A DNA stretch of 20,875 bases from Neolecta irregularis DAH-3. Lineage: Eukaryota > Ascomycota > Neolectomycetes > Neolectales > Neolectaceae. The notes below the pieces were generated by a model. The model saw only the letters and a list, made by a program, of their open reading frames with translations, was not told where the DNA came from and made no database searches. Numbering within the stretch: position 1 is the first letter of the stretch; each line of letters begins with the position of its first letter. The position numbers and the translations under genes are program-made. The DNA is taken from positions 1 to 20,875 of the forward strand of contig LXFE01000117.1 in NCBI GenBank assembly GCA_001929475.1, read 5' to 3'. This document shows, one piece after another, positions 17,243-20,875 of this stretch.

Positions 17243-18832
17243 CTAATGAGTCCACTTCGGGCCTTGACCGAGTTTGATGCCGAATTGAGTAGGGATTCCC
17301 TCTACTCGATGGAAGGCATTCAAGTTCTATTCCATTAGCAATAAATGTAGAAATATAAACCTTGTGAAGCACAATTTGATAGCAAGTAGCCGAACCCTGT
17401 CGAGAGATAATCGTTGAATAAGCCAAGAAGTATTCCCAAATTCGGAACCATTTCTTTCCATACTTGGCTTCAACGTTTTCCCTGTTGGGCATCCAATTTT
17501 GATACCATCTGGCTGATCAACAATTGAGAAATAACAATAAATTGTACTTCCAGAGTGTAGCGGAATAATGAACACCAATAGTATCAACAGCCTTGACTTC
17601 AAACCCAGAGCTCTCAAGTTGGTTGATAAACCATGCGAGCGGGGTTGAGGCATCAGCGCCGGGAAAGATATACTTGTTCATGAACAATCCCCATACAAGG
17701 TCTTCGTACTACGAGATCAACTAAAATTAGAATAGAAACATACCTGCCAACTCTTTCGTAATCCAGCAATCTGCAAGAAAAATATTCCATCATCGTCGAG
17801 CATATCATAAACCTGTCTCAAGAAAGCGCCAAAATTCCGGACACCGACATGTTCTGCCATTTCCAAACATGTAATTTTGTTATATTTTCCCTCGGGAACA
17901 GGGATATCTCGATAGTCCATGCATAGAATGCGGCTTTGACTTTCGGGAATATCAATCTTTTTGAGAGTAGAGTTACCCCAAGCAGTTTGATTTCGTCCAA
18001 GAGTAATCCCAGTGACTCGGGCTCCATATTTAGACGAAGCATAAGCTGATAAAGTTCCCCATCCACATCCAATATCAAGCATTTGCTCGTTTTTCTTTAG
18101 ACCAATCTTTTCACAAACGACATTGAGTTTGTTGTCTTGTAGTTGTTCCAAGGATTCCTCAATGTTTGGATCAGAGATGATACCAGATGTATAGATCATG
18201 CGAGGACCCAGAAACCATTTATAAAAGTCATCTCCACGGTCATAGTGCCCTCTGACCTGTTCTTCATCCTGAGATCGCGAATGGGAAATGACCTCGGGAA
18301 TCATTCCGGTCAAGAAGAACTTGAATAGTGAAAGGGTGAATCTGAAGGACGCCCAGTCATGTCGGAACTCCATGGCTTCAAGACAATCGCCCTTGAAGCT
18401 AACGAGACCGTCAAAGTACATTTCGTGGAAAGTTTCCATCGGAATTTTGTTCATTCCTTTGTATTTCTCGGCATCTTGGGGATCTAGACCATCAGGATGA
18501 ATCAATTGATGAGGAATCGCACTCTTAAACTCGAGATAGTATTCGACTCCTCGATTCGGAAGTTTGGCCTTCTCGTTCAATCTAGACGAGATACAACTCA
18601 TAATTGACCAATAAGCAATTGCAGTTGGCAGTGTTGTAATTAACGCAAGGAAAACAAAAGTATAAAGACCGCCGCCGAGTTTCCATTTCAAATAAAAGGG
18701 AATTGCAACGATGATGCCGAAGAACACCTTATTGTTGAACTGATAACTCCCTTCAGCAGGCAATGGGGCATTTTTGATCGATGGGAGCAAAGTTGTGCGG
18801 ACACTGCACTGAAACTGCTGTCCCGTATCCAT
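17243..18832 (-). CDS. MTS1: Sphingolipid C9-methyltransferase
   Basis: The enzyme adds the C9 methyl branch to the sphingoid base of fungal glucosylceramide, using SAM. Exons 17744-18832, 17548-17708, 17361-17508 and 17243-17326 give 493 residues; introns are 35, 39 and 34 nt. Two membrane helices (about 36-50 and 54-78) are followed by the cyclopropane-fatty-acid-synthase-like domain: GHYDRGDDFYKWFLGPRMIY plus TSG, the SAM motif MLDIGCGWGTLS (251-262), CLEMAEHVGVRNFG, and the C-terminal WFRIWEYFLAYSTIISRQG and GSATCYQIVLHKNLNAFHRV. The ATG at 18832 is the first true ATG in frame. The third exon uses the second of two closely spaced acceptors (CAG, then CCAG), because only that keeps the WYQNW motif in frame. 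The DxG-CGWG motif is intact, so the enzyme should be active at the ER membrane. Confidence 0.95.
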
Positions 18833-20875
18833 AGTTGAGATCTGTTTTGAAGGAAACAGGCGAAGGTGGAGAAATTCAATCCCGAAAACAGGACTTATAT
18901 ATCGCAGAAAGGGGCGCACTCAATTTAAAGGCCAAACTCAAATATGTCACTGCAAGTTATACACTACAGATTCAATTTGTACAATTGGCAATTGTATATT
19001 GTAGTTTTGCGGTTGTATGATTGACTCTGATCTCCAAGGAGATGGTTAGAAACCCGCTTGGTATGACGTCTGTTTCGGGTTGGATAGACATACTTTACGG
19101 CAGAGTAGAATAGCTGACATCTAATTGCAGCGTTTCTTGATACAGTCAATTGTCACACTGGGCTTCTCTCGCATATCGTACAATTCAGTATCGTCTGAAC
19201 GGAGAGCTGGAATTCCTACTTATGATAATACGCGGAAGCTAATTGAACTAGATTAGCACGATACCATATCTGGTAGCTAATTCATCAGTTCTACATATAA
19301 AAAATAAGGACAGGAATTGGCTCTGGGAAGAGAAATTTGCTAACAGACCAGATGCTACTTATATAATAAATATGCATGCATCACTGCCTCTATTTACATG
19401 TTCGCCTGGCTGTGATTGTCCATACCAAGCCTAGCGATGACAGCTGTTGTCCTGCGTCGTGATTCCTTTGATTTCGTGCGTAGGTTTGGTTGCGATGGAG
19501 TGTCGGCGCTGCTTGTTGCTGTGAGGTGCCCGCGAGTGTCCCCACAAATGCAACAGGGACAAATTTGCACAAGATCATATCAAATATTTAAATAACGTAC
19601 TATTATCCTGGTCTTTATATAAATACTAGAGGGCAGGATAATCGGGTGATATCAGTCGGATAGCAGATTGTGTGACATTTTACGGGTGGCTGGGAAGTTG
19701 AAGAAAGTGCTGGCACCCGAAGTAACACAACTGGTGTTCAACACTTTTTGATGAGAATTCATGTCTGTAGCCTAAGGATATACATGCCATATATTCGAGT
19801 TCTTTGCTCATAGACGCTATATTTCTAAATGGTTTTACCTTTCCATTGATGGTAACCGCGTGTATGGCCGTTAGTGTTAGATACTGGGTTGCGATGGCTA
19901 GCTTGGGCCCTACGCCATTCAACTGTTGATCTAGGCCTCTCCTTTTGTTAGCCCCGGCCTAAATTTCTCTAGTTGAGAGTGTGATCTTCCCACAGGGGCC
20001 TGTCGTAAAGAAATGCTAAACTGAGGATTTTCGCCTAACATGTCACTATCAGGACTCTCCTCCCCTCTTCCTCCTCGATTCTTACTATCACCAATCTCAT
20101 TCGCGATTCACTATCCTATCTGTTTTGGCATGGTTCTGCTTCCGACGTCGGTCCTCCCTCTTCTTAAGAGTATCTTCGTACCGGGAGTATGGGGCGTGCT
20201 GACGAGTCACCCTATGTAAACGGGGCTTAGCTTAGCTTTTCCTTTTTTACCTACAGCGTGTACTGGAAGGAAGTATGTTGTGTTCTGCAAGTATACAGAT
20301 TAGTCCCCCGCCCCTCTTTCTTCTCGTCAAATATATCAAAGATCAAAAGAACAACTTTAAGAACCCTACCCCTCATATTCACCACATCGACATTCACTCC
20401 ATCTCCATCCTTTTCTAGACCCTTTACCCTTGGGAGGGATTCTGCGCGACAGGCCTATGCAAAGTCACGCTTACATTTGGGTTCTAGTGGAAAGGAAATA
20501 ATGGAGATATTTAATGAGACATGCTCGTCTTTGCAATGGCATGAGAATCTTCCAGTCTTCCCTGTTGGAATTCGGGTCTAATAAACCCTAATTTCCTAAT
20601 TATGTTCTAGGCTTATCCTGGGGACTAGTCAATAGTAAGCCTAGCCCAATTGTATCTTCTTAATTTCAACCTTCAACAGTTTAGGAAGAAAAGGTGTGTC
20701 GCGCAGATTCTGGTTGTAGAGTTTTCAGGGGGGTTCTGATATATATCAGAACCGATTCTTAGAGGAGATGAAGCAAAAACGTTCCATCGATTCTTTGCGT
20801 GGATGGATTGAGCATTATCCAACGCCTTACAAAAAGGCAGCTACATGACTACTTATAGTTTTACAAGTATGAGCC
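18833..20875. other. Gene-poor right end
   Basis: I cannot support a gene in these 2 kb. The left part is the AT-rich C9-methyltransferase promoter. Weak frames are a 62-codon minus ORF at 19390-19578 (hydrophobic start MILCKFVPVAFVGTLAG), an 80-codon minus ORF at 19680-19922, and a plus frame ending at 20581. From 20040 to 20420 the plus strand is clearly pyrimidine-rich, as in many fungal promoters, which may mean a gene starts beyond the window. Confidence 0.5.
20732..20753. repeat. Perfect 22-bp palindrome
   Basis: The half-site GGTTCTGATAT is followed directly by its exact reverse complement ATATCAGAACC. It is too short-looped for a good RNA hairpin but is typical in form for a dimeric DNA-binding site. 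Confidence 0.85.

Noticed and set aside
19680-19922. Minus ORF with GVGPKLAIATQYLTLTAI, reminiscent of the start of a fungal membrane methyltransferase
   Set aside because: The resemblance is short and from memory, no further exon or catalytic motif follows, and no good intron extends it.
1-20875. Transposon, virus, CRISPR or secondary-metabolite cluster
   Set aside because: No transposase, reverse transcriptase, terminal repeats, spaced repeat array or biosynthetic backbone gene is visible.

Overview
The window looks like nuclear DNA of a compact, intron-rich fungus, most likely an ascomycete. This rests on gene content (a fungal Pan1, a fungal-type D-arabinose dehydrogenase, a Csi2-like membrane protein, a sphingolipid C9-methyltransferase and a Cup1-like LYR protein) and on gene structure. 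Introns are tiny (32-48 nt), with a GT donor, a YAG or AAG acceptor and a CTAAC/CTGAC/CTTAC-like branch site. I rebuilt every gene by hand from reading frames and splice phase. All twelve recognised gene models keep frame, but no transcript data were available. A basidiomycete or a Taphrinomycotina-type ascomycete cannot be excluded from sequence alone.

Layout, left to right: the 5' part of an enolase gene (minus, cut by the window edge, six introns, one without a GT donor); RRP9/U3-55K (minus); a 117-bp divergent promoter; proteasome beta-4 PRE1 (plus); a LYR-motif protein (minus, stop only 18 bp from the PRE1 stop); a 127-bp divergent promoter; a UMP/CMP kinase with an N-terminal membrane segment (plus); D-arabinose 1-dehydrogenase ARA2 (minus). 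A 1.1-kb loose stretch follows, with one possible small gene of unknown function. Then come PAN1 (minus, eight exons, the last only 9 nt) and LSM5 (minus, five exons for 83 residues).

From 12465 to 13840 no gene is visible. This island holds a telomere-like CCCTAACCCTAA next to a 15-nt tandem repeat, a GC-rich block, a C-rich pyrimidine tract and scattered copies of a TATTCTGTATT motif. Genes resume with a stand-alone WRN-type 3'-5' exonuclease (plus), a CSI2-like Ser/Thr-rich membrane protein (minus), FCF1/UTP24 (plus, divergent from CSI2 across 83 bp) and the C9-methyltransferase (minus). The last 2 kb (18833-20875) has no recognisable gene, but it has a perfect 22-bp palindrome and a few weak ORFs.

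Most genes are core housekeeping ones: glycolysis, SSU processome (Rrp9, Fcf1), proteasome, nucleotide metabolism, mRNA decay/splicing (Lsm5), endocytosis (Pan1) and sphingolipids. They do not form one pathway. The shared features are divergent or convergent packing and miniature introns. I found no clear new multi-gene system. The best leads are the odd enolase splice site, the two possible starts of the UMP kinase, the small gene at 7232-7525 and the repeat island.
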